Positions 9,360 to 23,140 of a stretch of DNA of 64,000 nucleotides are shown in pieces. The number at the start of each line of letters is the position of its first letter. The first letter of the stretch is position 1. The notes beneath the pieces are model-generated. The model was not told the DNA's origin and searched no databases. It worked only from the letters and a program-made list of their open reading frames with translations. The position numbers and the translations under genes are program-made. Origin of the DNA: Ustilago trichophora (Eukaryota > Basidiomycota > Ustilaginomycetes > Ustilaginales > Ustilaginaceae). The stretch is taken from positions 682,001 to 746,000 of the forward strand of contig OOIN01000007.1 of NCBI GenBank assembly GCA_900323505.1, read 5' to 3'.

Positions 9360-12359
9360 ATGGCGTCCGCGCCCTCTCAAGAGCATCTTCAGCTCGTCTG
9401 CAACCTCCTATCCCAGACTCTCGACCCCGTCCAACGCAAAAATGCGGAGCAGCAACTCACTCAAGCCCAATCTCAACCTGGCTTCCTTCAGATTCTCATG
9501 GCTGTCATTCAAAGCTCCCTCATTCAGAGCAACGATGCTGTCCGCCTATCTGCTGCGATCAAGCTCAAGAACATCTGCAAGACGGCGTGGGATCAGGAAT
9601 CTGCAGAAGAGTCCGCCGTTGAAACCCCCGTCACTCCTCAAGATAAAGCTGCACTCAAGCAGAATATCATTCCTTTACTCGTAGCTATCTCTACCAACAC
9701 CGATGGACGACCTCCTGCACCCACAAATGTTCGATCGCAGTTGGAGGAGGCCATTGCGCTTGTAGCCGAAAAGGACTTCCCTCACGAATGGCCCGATCTC
9801 ATGGATGACCTCGTGCCAAAGCTCGCGGACCAGGATGATCAGCTTGTGTTGGGTGTCTTGAGGACCGCCCACACCATTTTCTACAGGTGGAGAAGTGCCT
9901 TTAGGAGCGACGCCTTGTACAGCGAGATCAACTACGTGCTGTCCAAATTTGCTCTGCCTCATCTCGAGCTGCTCAAGCGAACAGATTCGAGGCTATTGGA
10001 TCCCACAACCTCCGCCAACGTTCTTCCCGTTTTGGGTAACATTATGAACGTAGCCCTCCAGGTGTTCTATGACTTGTCGAGTCAAGATTTGCCCCCGCAG
10101 ATTGAGGACAACATGGCACCCATCACCGAGATCCTCGCCCGTTGGATCTCGCAATCCCGCACCGAGTTGGATTCGGATCCGGACGAGCCCTGTGCCTTGC
10201 AAGAGATCCGCAGCAGCATTTGCGAAATCGCCGAGCTCTACGCAAAGCGATACCTCGACGCCTTCACCCAGCTCCCCGTCTTTGTTCAAGGTATCTGGGA
10301 AATGTTGGGCGGCTGCACGCTCTCTCAAAAGTACGATACGCTTGTCAGCAAAGCCGTCGGGTTCCTGTCCACAGTGGTCCGAATGGGCAGCTCGAGGGAG
10401 ATGTTCCAGAGCACAGAAACGTTGGAACAGCTCTGCAGCGCTATCATCTTGCCCAACATTGCCATTAGGGAAGCCGACGAGGAGCTATTCGAGGACAATC
10501 CGATCGAGTATATCAGGAGAGATCTCGAGACGAGTATGGAGGCGGATACACGTCGTAAGGCCGCCAGCGAGTTCTGCAGGAGTCTGATGGAGTTCTTCTC
10601 TGCCGAGGTCACAAGCATCGTTTCCCGGTACATTGGAGCTTATTTGGAGCAGTACCGTGCCAACCCACAGGAGAACTGGAAGCAGAAGGACACCGCCATC
10701 TACTTGCTCACTTCGATCGCTTCCAAGTCGTCCACCGCACAGCATGGTGTCACCTCGACAAACGAATTGGTGGATGTAGTTCAATTCTTCAGCGAAAATG
10801 TCTTTTCCGATCTCCAGTCGTCCTCTGCAGACTCTCCATCGCCCATCCTGCAAGTCGACGCCATCAAGTATCTCCACACCTTCCGCAACCAGCTTACCAA
10901 GGAGCAATTGCTCTCCGTTTTGCCTCTCCTCGTGCAACACCTCGAGTCCGAACAGTACGTCACTTGCTCCTATGCAAGCATCACCATCGAGCGTGTCCTC
11001 GCCCTCAAGCGCGACTCAAAGCTGCTGTTCACCCCTCAGGATGTCCAACCGTTTGCAGAATCCATCCTCATGGCCCTCTTCCGCAACATCGAGCGCGGCT
11101 CTACCCCCGAGAAGATCGCCGAGAACGACTATCTGATGAAGTGCATGCTTCGCATGCTCGCCACCGTACGCGAGTCCATCGCCCCCGCGCACTCGGTCAT
11201 CCTTACACACTTGGCAAACATTCTCTCCGAGATCTCGAAAAACCCTTCAAACCCTCGTTTCTCGCAGTACCTGTTTGAAAGCATCTCGGCCCTCATTCGC
11301 TTTACTGTCTCGGCCCAACCCGAGACCTTGGCAGCATTCGAAGGGTCTCTCTTCCCTCCCTTCACCACCATCCTCAGCGCCGACGTGGCAGAGTTTCAAC
11401 CTTACGTGTTCCAGATCCTATCGCAGATGCTGGAGTTGCATTCCCCCGCCCAGGGCTTGCCTGAGGCCTATTCTTCGCTCCTCCCACCTATTTTGACTCC
11501 TGCTTGCTGGGAGAACAGAGGAAACGTCCCTGCGTTGGTGCGGTTGGTCCGAGCGTTCCTAGCCAAAGATGCACAGCGCATCGTGTCCCAGGGGCAGCTG
11601 GGAGCCATGCTGGGCATCTACCAAAAGCTCATCTCCACCCGAATCAACGAGTCTTTTGCCCTTGAACTGCTCGAAACCCTCTTTGCCGCTGTTCCAGCCT
11701 CAGCGTTGGACCAGTACAAACGCGCAGTCCTCACCCTGCTCCTGACCCGCTTGCAGCAGAGCAAGACGGACAAACTTGTCAAAGGCACCATCCACCTCAT
11801 CTCGAGCATCTCTCTCACCGAAAAAGGGCCCGATTATGCCATTGATGCTTTTGATGCCGTTCAGCCTGGACTCTTTTCCCAAATTGCGCAGGGGATCATC
11901 GCTCCGGATCTGGCAAACGTTGCTGAGCGTCAGAAGAAAGTGGTCTCCGTTGGATTTGGAATCTTGCTGTTGCGCTCGAGTCGGATGCGCGAGCAGAATA
12001 ACCTTGCCGTACTCCCCACGCTCCTAGACGCACATCTGAGGCTCTTGCTTACGCCCAGTTCAGCTACAGCTGCTCAGGATGAAGATCTGCTCTTTGCCGA
12101 TGAGGACAATACCGCCGCAAGCAGCTTCCAGAGTTCGTTCTCCCGTTTGGCTGCATCCGAGACAAAGAGAGTCGACCCAACGGCGGCGCTGTTGAAGGAC
12201 GTTCCTGGTGGGGATGTCAAGCTGTGGTTTGGAGGGGAATTGAAGCAATTCAAGGCCAGTGTGGGTGATCAGGTGTGGAATGGGGTTTGGAGTGGAGTTA
12301 ACGCGGGAGTTAGGGATGGATGGGAGCGACAGATGGCTGCTGCTGGGGTGGTTTTGTAG
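9360..12359 (+). CDS. cse1: Exportin-2 / CSE1, importin-alpha re-exporter
   Basis: CSE1/CAS is the karyopherin-beta that carries importin-alpha back to the cytoplasm with RanGTP. The 999-residue intron-free product matches family size (about 960-1000). The N-terminal importin-beta domain reads LLSQTLDPVQRKNAEQQL and AVRLSAAIKLKNICKTAW. Further diagnostic stretches are VAEKDFPHEWPDLMDDL, HTIFYRWRSAFRSDALY and the CSE1-specific CTLSQKYDTLVSKAVGFL. C-terminal CAS domain sequences follow (NPSNPRFSQYLFESISALI; FAVLELLETLF-like repeats). HEAT repeats span the whole length. Its 3' end converges on the rec2-like gene, with 296 bp between stop codons. Confidence 0.95.
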   Translation: MASAPSQEHLQLVCNLLSQTLDPVQRKNAEQQLTQAQSQPGFLQILMAVIQSSLIQSNDAVRLSAAIKLKNICKTAWDQESAEESAVETPVTPQDKAALKQNIIPLLVAISTNTDGRPPAPTNVRSQLEEAIALVAEKDFPHEWPDLMDDLVPKLADQDDQLVLGVLRTAHTIFYRWRSAFRSDALYSEINYVLSKFALPHLELLKRTDSRLLDPTTSANVLPVLGNIMNVALQVFYDLSSQDLPPQIEDNMAPITEILARWISQSRTELDSDPDEPCALQEIRSSICEIAELYAKRYLDAFTQLPVFVQGIWEMLGGCTLSQKYDTLVSKAVGFLSTVVRMGSSREMFQSTETLEQLCSAIILPNIAIREADEELFEDNPIEYIRRDLETSMEADTRRKAASEFCRSLMEFFSAEVTSIVSRYIGAYLEQYRANPQENWKQKDTAIYLLTSIASKSSTAQHGVTSTNELVDVVQFFSENVFSDLQSSSADSPSPILQVDAIKYLHTFRNQLTKEQLLSVLPLLVQHLESEQYVTCSYASITIERVLALKRDSKLLFTPQDVQPFAESILMALFRNIERGSTPEKIAENDYLMKCMLRMLATVRESIAPAHSVILTHLANILSEISKNPSNPRFSQYLFESISALIRFTVSAQPETLAAFEGSLFPPFTTILSADVAEFQPYVFQILSQMLELHSPAQGLPEAYSSLLPPILTPACWENRGNVPALVRLVRAFLAKDAQRIVSQGQLGAMLGIYQKLISTRINESFALELLETLFAAVPASALDQYKRAVLTLLLTRLQQSKTDKLVKGTIHLISSISLTEKGPDYAIDAFDAVQPGLFSQIAQGIIAPDLANVAERQKKVVSVGFGILLLRSSRMREQNNLAVLPTLLDAHLRLLLTPSSATAAQDEDLLFADEDNTAASSFQSSFSRLAASETKRVDPTAALLKDVPGGDVKLWFGGELKQFKASVGDQVWNGVWSGVNAGVRDGWERQMAAAGVVL

Positions 12360-12655
12360 ATGGAGTGTAGACTTTCGATGAAAAATCTCCTCTTTTGTTT
12401 TCCTTTCTCAGCGTTTTTGAGGTGATTCGAGTTGTGTGTGAATGAGTGAGAATGATGAGGCTAGCTTTGTGAAAGATGGCGTTCAAAGTTGAAGTTTGTT
12501 CAGGTGGGTCTGCGGCATCTCGACACAGCCAGCACGATATGCAGCAATATGATGGGTGACGTTGCAAAGGGATGAGTTGGATACAAATACAGATGACACA
12601 AGAGTATGATGCATTATTTAAACGTGTGATGATGAGAGTGTCCTTTTACATACAT

Positions 12656-12809
12656 TTAAGATAGAGGGGTATTGGGCAAGCTTGCGGATTCTTCCAATAG
12701 ATCAATGGCCAACAAATGCGACTCGTCGAGCGTGTCTAGGTGGTCAAAGAACTCTTCTTCCTCTTCTTGATTCTTCAAGCTTTGGCTGGCTTCTTGGGTA
12801 TTGGACGGG

Positions 12810-12861
<52 letters not shown>

Positions 12862-14893
12862 CAGCAGTCGTGGTAGTGATTGTGGCAGAAGTGGTATTTG
12901 TGAGGTTGTACGGCGTCAAAGCGTGAATTGCGCTAGGACGAGTTATGATAAACCTCAACTGCTTTCCCCCCGTCTTCCTCCCCTTGGCACCATCTGTCGG
13001 ATTAACATCCAACATGGTCTCTCCAAAAGGGTTCATTACCATTGCTGCTTTTCGGACTGTTGCCATCGTCACTTTGCCCTTCTTCTCGCCTTCCACTTCT
13101 GCTTCTCCTGAATTCGAAGTATGGTTTTGATCCGGCATCGCCACTCGACCCCTCGTCTTGGACAAGAACAGTCGCACATTAATCAGATTCGTCCAAGTAT
13201 GACCCAACTGCGCCGTCCGTGGTTGCAAATTGTACAACAGCCCATCTTCTCCGTTATGGAATCCTTCTCTGACAGTATTGGATCCAATGGCCTCCGCCAA
13301 GGTAGGTGGAATGGAAGCTAACAAGCCGCTAATGAAAGCTGATTGGGTCGTGTAGTCCATCCCAATGGGATGATCGGGGTAGGCGGTCTCTGGAACTGAT
13401 TGTGTGGATGTAGAGGTGCGGGCGAGGTGAATTCGCGAAGCGGTATCAAATATGAATCGTCGAGCGATGTCTTTGTCCTGCCCAAAGGCGTCGCTTACGT
13501 GGTTAAGGACTAGTACGACTCGATCGGATCCTGTGAGATCGTGGGATACGGCAAGGCGTTTGAGAGACTCTGCGATCTCGACGAGCAGCTTACTCCTCTG
13601 CACCAGCGACTCGATATCGTTTGAAACCACGGGATCCTCCTGAAACAACGCTGGCAGATTGTCAACTACCACAACCCCAATCGATGCACCAGTACGAGAG
13701 ATCAGGCCCGGTAAGTGGTACTTGAGGACGTGATCGAGCGCTTCCACATCGGAAACGCAGGACAGATGGAGATTTTGTAGCACCTGCTCGCGGCCGAGTT
13801 GTAGCGCTCGTTCAAGAAGGACTTGACGATCCAGGGCGGTTTGTGAAGATGAGGAGGAAGGATTAATGCGGTCGAATCGCTCCCGAATGGCGAATTCGCC
13901 CAGTTCGAGGGCACGATTAACGATGGAATGCGCGCTACGTTCGCCGCTAGAAGTGATGTAGCATGCTCCCAAGCCATTAGGGGAGGTGGAATGAGTCCAG
14001 GAAGCCATGCCGTAATTGCAGAGAATATCGCGGAGGTTGGCATCGTCTGAAACAGTCTCTTGGTTGAGGGAGGGTAGAGAGGATAGGTCCTCGTCTTCGA
14101 CTGGTGGCAAGGGGACAAAGCCGAGAGCTGCATAGGTGCAGGATTGGACAGCGATTTGGGATTTACCGGAACCGCTTTCACCGACGATCTCGGTGAGGAC
14201 TGCCGAGCGAAAGCCGCCACTGAGGAGATCGTCGAGCTTCTGAGAGCCGCTGGTGAGGATGTGACGATCGCGACCGAGGGCAAGGACGTCTCGGGTGACA
14301 GTGGGCTGGGCAGAAATGGCGTCGCCATTCGAGTCGAACACGGGATCTTCCTCATCTTGCTGGACGGCGATGTCTTCTCCTAGGCGAGTACGAAATGTGG
14401 AAGGCATCTCAACATCGTCATGCACCATAAAGTTGGAGTGAGCACCGGCTGCCTCGCTGGCCGAATCCGAGTCGGAATCGTAAACGTAACGGTCTGCTCC
14501 CGGAAAGTTGCCATCATATCCTTGGGTGGGAGGCACAATGATAGACGAAGGAAATCTCGCATCGTTCGTGCGACGTTCTTCATCCGCATCACTATCGTCC
14601 GAATTGTCTGCCGAGTCGCCATCGTTATCATCCGCATCAAAGAGATTCTCATCGAGTTTTGGCGGCGGTTTTCCGTTGAGCGCGTCAAGCACGGAGATGG
14701 CAGGCGGCGCAGAAGCTGTAGCTACTTGGAGCAAGAGAAGATCTGCATCTGCTCGAGAGATACGTAAGGCTTGCTGAAGCTGTTGCGGGGTTGCGAGGAG
14801 GACCTCATCGGTGCTGAAGAGCTTAGCTCGACGACAGCAGGCCTTGATGCGTTTTGAGATCCAGGGAACGTCAGAGATGGTGAGGCTGGTCAT
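12656..14893 (-). CDS. rec2: Rad51 paralog of the Rec2/XRCC3 type
   Basis: The 745-residue product is RecA-like. Walker A is GESGSGKS at residues 238-245, preceded by HILTSGSQKLDDLLSGGF as in eukaryotic Rad51 paralogs. Walker B is the hydrophobic strand GVVVVDN near residue 405. An N-terminal helical domain (KRIKACCRRAKLFSTDEVLL) resembles the Rad51-family HhH region. U. maydis Rec2 is an unusually long Rad51 paralog (about 780 residues) needed for recombinational repair, and size, domain order and lineage fit. Rad57 is a shorter alternative. Acidic inserts (DADDNDGDSADNSDDSDAD) and a poly-Ala run near the C-terminus are extra to the core. The annotated ATG at 14893 is the first true ATG; three codons upstream there is only TTG. 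Confidence 0.78.
12811..12868. repeat. (CAG)n trinucleotide repeat inside the rec2-like gene
   Basis: About 16 perfect CAG units are followed by TAG CAG CAG on the plus strand. In the minus-strand reading frame they are GCT/GCTA-type Ala codons, giving a run of about 18 Ala in a linker between the ATPase core and the acidic C-terminus. Confidence 0.9.
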
Positions 14894-18313
<3,420 letters not shown>

Positions 18314-19541
18314 ATAGATACTATAGCAGGGCACGCTGCATTTTGAGGACATCGTGTCCTCTGTCTCTCTCTCTCTCTCTCTCTTTTCACCGCTCGCTAA
18401 ATTTGTATAGTGCAGCCGAGTGGTTGTATATTTTCCCCCCGTCACACGCTATGCTAACAGGATGTCAATTAGAAGGATCTTTTGTTTATCGCTCTACAGA
18501 ATGACTGCCGTATGTGGTGTGCGTGTATGAGGAGGCTGGATATTGTGAGCTACCTTGAGAACACTCTGAGGAGTGGTTTGCAGAGATACAGGCACCAAAA
18601 GCAACTCTGCCGATCTCTCTCTCCGCAAAAAGCAGTAAAGCGGGGCAAGGGCACAGGCATGAAGAAAAAAAATCTCGGCAAGATTTTCTTGTCGCCACTT
18701 GGCGGAAGATCCTCTGACACAACCCCGCTTCAGAGATGGAGCGGATCCGCACCAAGAAAAAGTTGTTCTTCTTTTGTCACCTCAAGATGGGGGAAGAAGA
18801 GGTATTTTCTGTGTTGGCCTGGATTCAATCTCAGCACCTTTTGCGTCTACCGAGATTTCACCGATACCCTACCTAGATGCAGTGCAGTACTGTGCAGTAC
18901 AGTACAGTACACGCGAACAAAGGGTTCCCATTCTCTTCGCGTGCAAGGTTCGTCGCTCCTCCAAATGCTAACTTTACACCAAAAACAAGACTGTTTCCAT
19001 TCTTCAGAATTGGAATACCAATGTGTGTGCGATTGTGCCTTTGATTGCGGTTGTGGCTGTGGCTTTCGAGTGATGGGATGTCACAGTGCCAGTGTGGGTG
19101 CGTGAGTAGATTGTGTGGAGGAGAAAAGCGGGCGGCTGATCCGAGCGAATGAGTGAGCATATTTTTTTGGAGGTATGGATCAGTGCGTGTTTTTGGGTAA
19201 ATGCGCGCACCGTCTAGAAAGATACGCACTGCGACCTTGACAACCAATTCTCATCCCATCACTCGACTCTAAGCTACAAACTTACAGTATCTTCTTGCTT
19301 CCTTGCCTTCTTCCTTCCATCTATCCCCAAAGTGGCTTCTTGTGGAGCAAAGTCAGCAGTGTAAGCCACCCGTCTTCCACCATCAATCATCACCATCCAC
19401 TCACTCACTAATCTCTTTCTCTGTCCCCCTCTCTCTCCCTTTCTCCTCTTCTCATCTCGACGCCTCGACGCCTCGACACCTCGATTAGATCTCAATCCGG
19501 TTCGGTCGATCCCTGGCATCAGCTCTGTCAAAGAAACAAAG
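18314..19541. other. Intergenic region upstream of hexokinase
   Basis: 1.2 kb with a short (CT)n run near 18361-18383, a (CAGTA)n cluster near 18880-18912, and pyrimidine-rich sequence immediately before the hexokinase start (about 19390-19500). No gene is supported. Confidence 0.6.
18880..18912. repeat. (CAGTA)n pentanucleotide cluster
   Basis: Period-5 sequence with variants (CAGTG, CAGTA, TACTG), about 630 bp upstream of the hexokinase start. The same motif recurs at four other intergenic sites in the window. Confidence 0.8.
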
Positions 19542-21513
19542 ATGTCGTTCTCCTCAGACAAGAACAGCCGTAGAGGCTCCATCTCTATCACGGGAAAGCG
19601 TCGCGGTTCCGGTACCGAGAAGCTTGAAACTCATGTAAGTTGTCTTCATCAACAAAGAGGCATTGGGTATAGATAAGGAAGGTCCAGAGCCACCCCTGCT
19701 GCTCGCGCCGCGCTCCGTTCGACCACGATAAAGTGGGGATGCTTCAGCAAGTCGATTCCGATATCATCTCCGGCACCTTCAGCATCATTACAAGGAATTC
19801 ATCGATCATCGCGACGGCCGCCGCCACACATTGTTGCAACCTCATCTCTGCACAATCGCATCACACACAAGTAACCTTGCTACAGAGACCTAACGGCCAC
19901 AGCAGCAGCAGAAACAGCAGACCATCGACATGGTCGCAGTGGCAGACTTTCTTCTACCCAACATGTCGCACCTCGTCGACTGTAGCATTTCGTACATGGA
20001 ACGTGCCTTGCTGACGCTCAGCCCTCTCCGTGAATCTTCCTCCTCCTCATTCGCCAAACAGATCGCTTCGTGGCACACCAGCTCCCACAAGCACGAGGAG
20101 AACCCACACGCACACGAAGAACAGCTCAAGCAGACCTACGAGCGATTCGAAAAGCTCTTCACCATCACTCCTCAGCGTCTGCGCATGATCACCGACCGCT
20201 TCGTTGGTGTCCTTGAGGAAGGTCTCCAGAAGCCCGGTCAGACGGTACCCATGCTTCCCGCTTACGTCTTTGGCTGGCCTACGGGAGACGAGGTTGGATC
20301 CTACCTCGCCCTCGACCTTGGTGGAACGAACCTGCGTGTTTGCCACGTCGTCCTCAAGGGAGCCGGCAAATTCGAGATTACGCAGTCCAAGTTCCGTCTC
20401 ACCGAGGAGCAGAAGCAGACTGAAGGTCAGAAGCTCTTTGACTTCTGCGCAGACTGCCTGGCCACTTTTATCCAAGACCACTTTGGCGACCAGAACGGCG
20501 ATGTTATCCTCGAAGAGGAGTTGGCGCTTGGATTCACATTCAGCTACCCAATGGAGCAGGATAAGATCGACCACGGAAAGCTCGTCCGATGGACCAAAGG
20601 CTTTGGCAACCCCAACACCGAAGGTCGCGACTGCGCTGCCATGTTCCGCGAGTCTCTTGACAAGTACAAGCTTCCCATCAAGATGGTTTCCATCATCAAC
20701 GATACTACGGGAACGCTCATCGCTTCCAACTATGTCAACCACGAAACTCGCATCGCATGTATCTTCGGTACCGGCTGTAACGCCGCTTACATGGAGCACA
20801 TGAAGGACATCCCCAAGATCAAGCACCTCGGTCTTCCCGAAGACGAAGACATGGCCATCAACTGCGAGTACGGCGCCTTTGACTCGTTCAAGCACGAACA
20901 CATGGCCGAGATCCGTACCAAGTACGACGAGCACATTGACCTCCACTCGAACAAGCCTCACGAACAGTCCTACGAAAAGATGATTGCCGGTCTCTACCTC
21001 GGCGAGATCTTCCGACTCTGCATCTGCGATTTGATCGATGAAGGAGTTCTCTTCCTGGGACAGAACACGTACAAGTTGGAAAAGACCAATGCATTCGACA
21101 CGGCTTTCCTGTCCTTGATCGAGTCGGACCCCACAGAAGAGCTGCTGACTGTCACGGGACTGTTTACGCACTTCTTTGGTATCGACACGACCATCGAAGA
21201 GAGGCAATTCTTCAGAAAGTTGGCCAAGCTGATCGGCACCCGTTCGGCACGTTTGAGCTCGTGTGGTATTGCGGCGCTGGTGACCAAGATGGGTTACTTG
21301 GAGAAAGGATGCGGTGTGGGAGCTGATGGTTCGCTCTACTCGAAATATCCGGGTTTCGCGGATAGGTTGCACCAGGCGCTCGAGGACATCTTTGGTGAAA
21401 AGGGTAGAAACATTCGCACCTACCAGGCTGAAGATGGTTCGGGTGTTGGATCGGCCATCATTGCGGCAATGACAAAGGCGAGAAAGGAGGAAGGAAAGTA
21501 CGCCAATGTGTAA
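19542..21513 (+). CDS. hxk: Hexokinase
   Basis: Phosphorylates glucose/fructose in the first step of glycolysis. The second exon, ending at 21513, holds the full enzyme: YLALDLGGTNLRVCHVVL (ATP phosphate loop 1), LGFTFSYPMEQ, the catalytic Asp in SIINDTTGTLIASNY, IFGTGCNAAYME and DGSGVGSAIIAAMTK. The start is inferred from a first exon at 19542-19634 (31 codons: MSFSSDKNSRRGSISITGKR...) ending exactly at GTAAGT in phase 0. The acceptor is uncertain: in-frame AG sites exist near 19926, 20060 and 20096. The site at 20096 joins ...KLETH to HEENPHAHEEQLKQ; the one at 20060 has the better pyrimidine tract. A shorter reading starting at ATG 19930 is also open. The first exon carries two RRGS sites. 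Confidence 0.9.
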
Positions 21514-21946
21514 AAAGCAACCTTCCGCCCAGCATCACCCCCGCTCAAAAAAAATAACGTAAAATAACAACAGCAAAAAAGTGCCGCCAAGTGGCGAAGA
21601 GTTGCACTCAGTAGTGTTGAGAATCCTGTCGTGTTTCCCTTGTATCAATTCTAGTCTCTTTGTCTGTCGCTTTCGCTTCTGTGGACAGTCGGGTTTGTCA
21701 ATTGTGGATCGCGCTGTAAGAGGTTGCAATGTGTTGTTGAGGAAGATGTTTGTATCGTGTTGTGGGTATTTTACCAAGCTGCCCTGTCGAGAGTGTGTCC
21801 CAAGGACGAGTGAGTGCAGAAGGTAATCACATTTTGATGATCTTGTGAGGTTGGTGTGCCGCAAGCAACTTTCAACCATGTTTGCGTCACACCTTTCACT
21901 TTTGGTGTTCATAGAGCGCATCCTATTATATCCTTTCATAGATATC

Positions 21947-21950
<4 letters not shown>

Positions 21951-22022
<72 letters not shown>
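21951..22022. repeat. (GA)n microsatellite, about 72 bp
   Basis: Perfect GA dinucleotide run, the same motif on the opposite strand to the repeat at 15852-15945. Confidence 0.95.
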
Positions 22023-22026
<4 letters not shown>

Positions 22027-23058
22027 CGAAGGCCACACGGCAGCTTTCAAACACGCTAGTCGTTCGGCAATCCTCCTCCTCCTTCTCCTCTTCGGTTTTT
22101 TGTTGCAAAAGATGATGATGGAAATATCGGATAGCGCTCGGGCCTCAAAAGGGTTTTTTGCTTTTTTGAATTTCCGGGAAGGGTGACATGGGATGCGTCG
22201 GTCGGTGGGGAGGGCCAAAATTGCACCGAGCGCGAAAAACAAAGAAAACAAAAAGATTGCCGATGAGCATTGGCCGGCAATGTGAATGAACCTTTTGGCT
22301 CTCACAGCGTCACAGCGCGTGTGTGGTAGAGTAGTGTGTGGAGAAGTCGCCGGTTGCCTTTTGGTGTACAACAAGTTCTTCCCCCGCCTTCTCTCCCTTC
22401 CTTCCCTTCCCTGCCCCAAACGCCGTGCTTGTTTCGACAACACACAGTCTGCTGTTGACATTTGACCGTTTCGACATCCCATAGATGCAATTTCATATGA
22501 TCAACTCAGGAAAAGAAGTCAGCTTTGTGGCTCATGAAAGAGTATCGGTGTGTGAGGGTAAAATGTGGGTTTCATCGGTGTCAGCTCTCTCTGCAGGCAC
22601 AGCTGTATTGGCTGAGTTTGGAACACGCAGAAGGTAGTAGGATGCCTAAGTGAACAGTCACACAAGTGTCTTCTTCTTCTTTCAATCTCTGTGCTTTGTA
22701 CTGAGCGTGTGCGTGGAACCTCCAAGGTAGCATGTACAGTGAGCGACCGGTCTGGTCTGAGTTGGGTCTTTGAATGGACTTGGCATCGAGAGGTGCACTG
22801 CCGAAAAGAGGGGGAAAATAAGTGGATCATCAATCAGGTACACGACGCCGGCCCGGCAATCTTTGTAAACCAGTCCGGCATTCTCTCTCTCTCTCTTTTA
22901 CTGACTGACAGACAGGTGTGGGACCAATTGCCCAGACAGTGACCGGTCTTCTTCTTCTTCTGTCTTTTGGTTAACCCTCCCCGCGTTGTGCTGCTGGGCC
23001 CGCACACACGCAGCTCACTCTGTATCGCCCCCTCTCCGCCTGCCCCCCGCCACTCTGC

Positions 23059-23065
23059 TATATAA
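23059..23065 (+). promoter_or_regulatory. TATA box of the aldo-keto reductase gene
   Basis: TATATAA lies 76 bp upstream of the ATG and is followed by a pyrimidine-rich leader, a usual layout for strongly expressed fungal genes. Confidence 0.6.
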
Positions 23066-23140
23066 ACCTGCGGAAATCTTTCCCTCCCACCATCCTCGCC
23101 TTCATCATCTGTATCTTTCTTGCTTACTTTATTTGTCAAA

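Larger units (their letters stand above)
21514..23140. other. Intergenic region between hexokinase and aldo-keto reductase
   Basis: 1.6 kb holding a long GA repeat, the hexokinase 3' end and the aldo-keto reductase promoter. Pyrimidine-rich and CT-repeat stretches occur near 22881-22899. No coding exon is recognisable on either strand. Confidence 0.6.

Noticed and set aside
20047..21372. 441-residue open frame antisense to hexokinase
   Set aside because: Shadow of the hexokinase exon.
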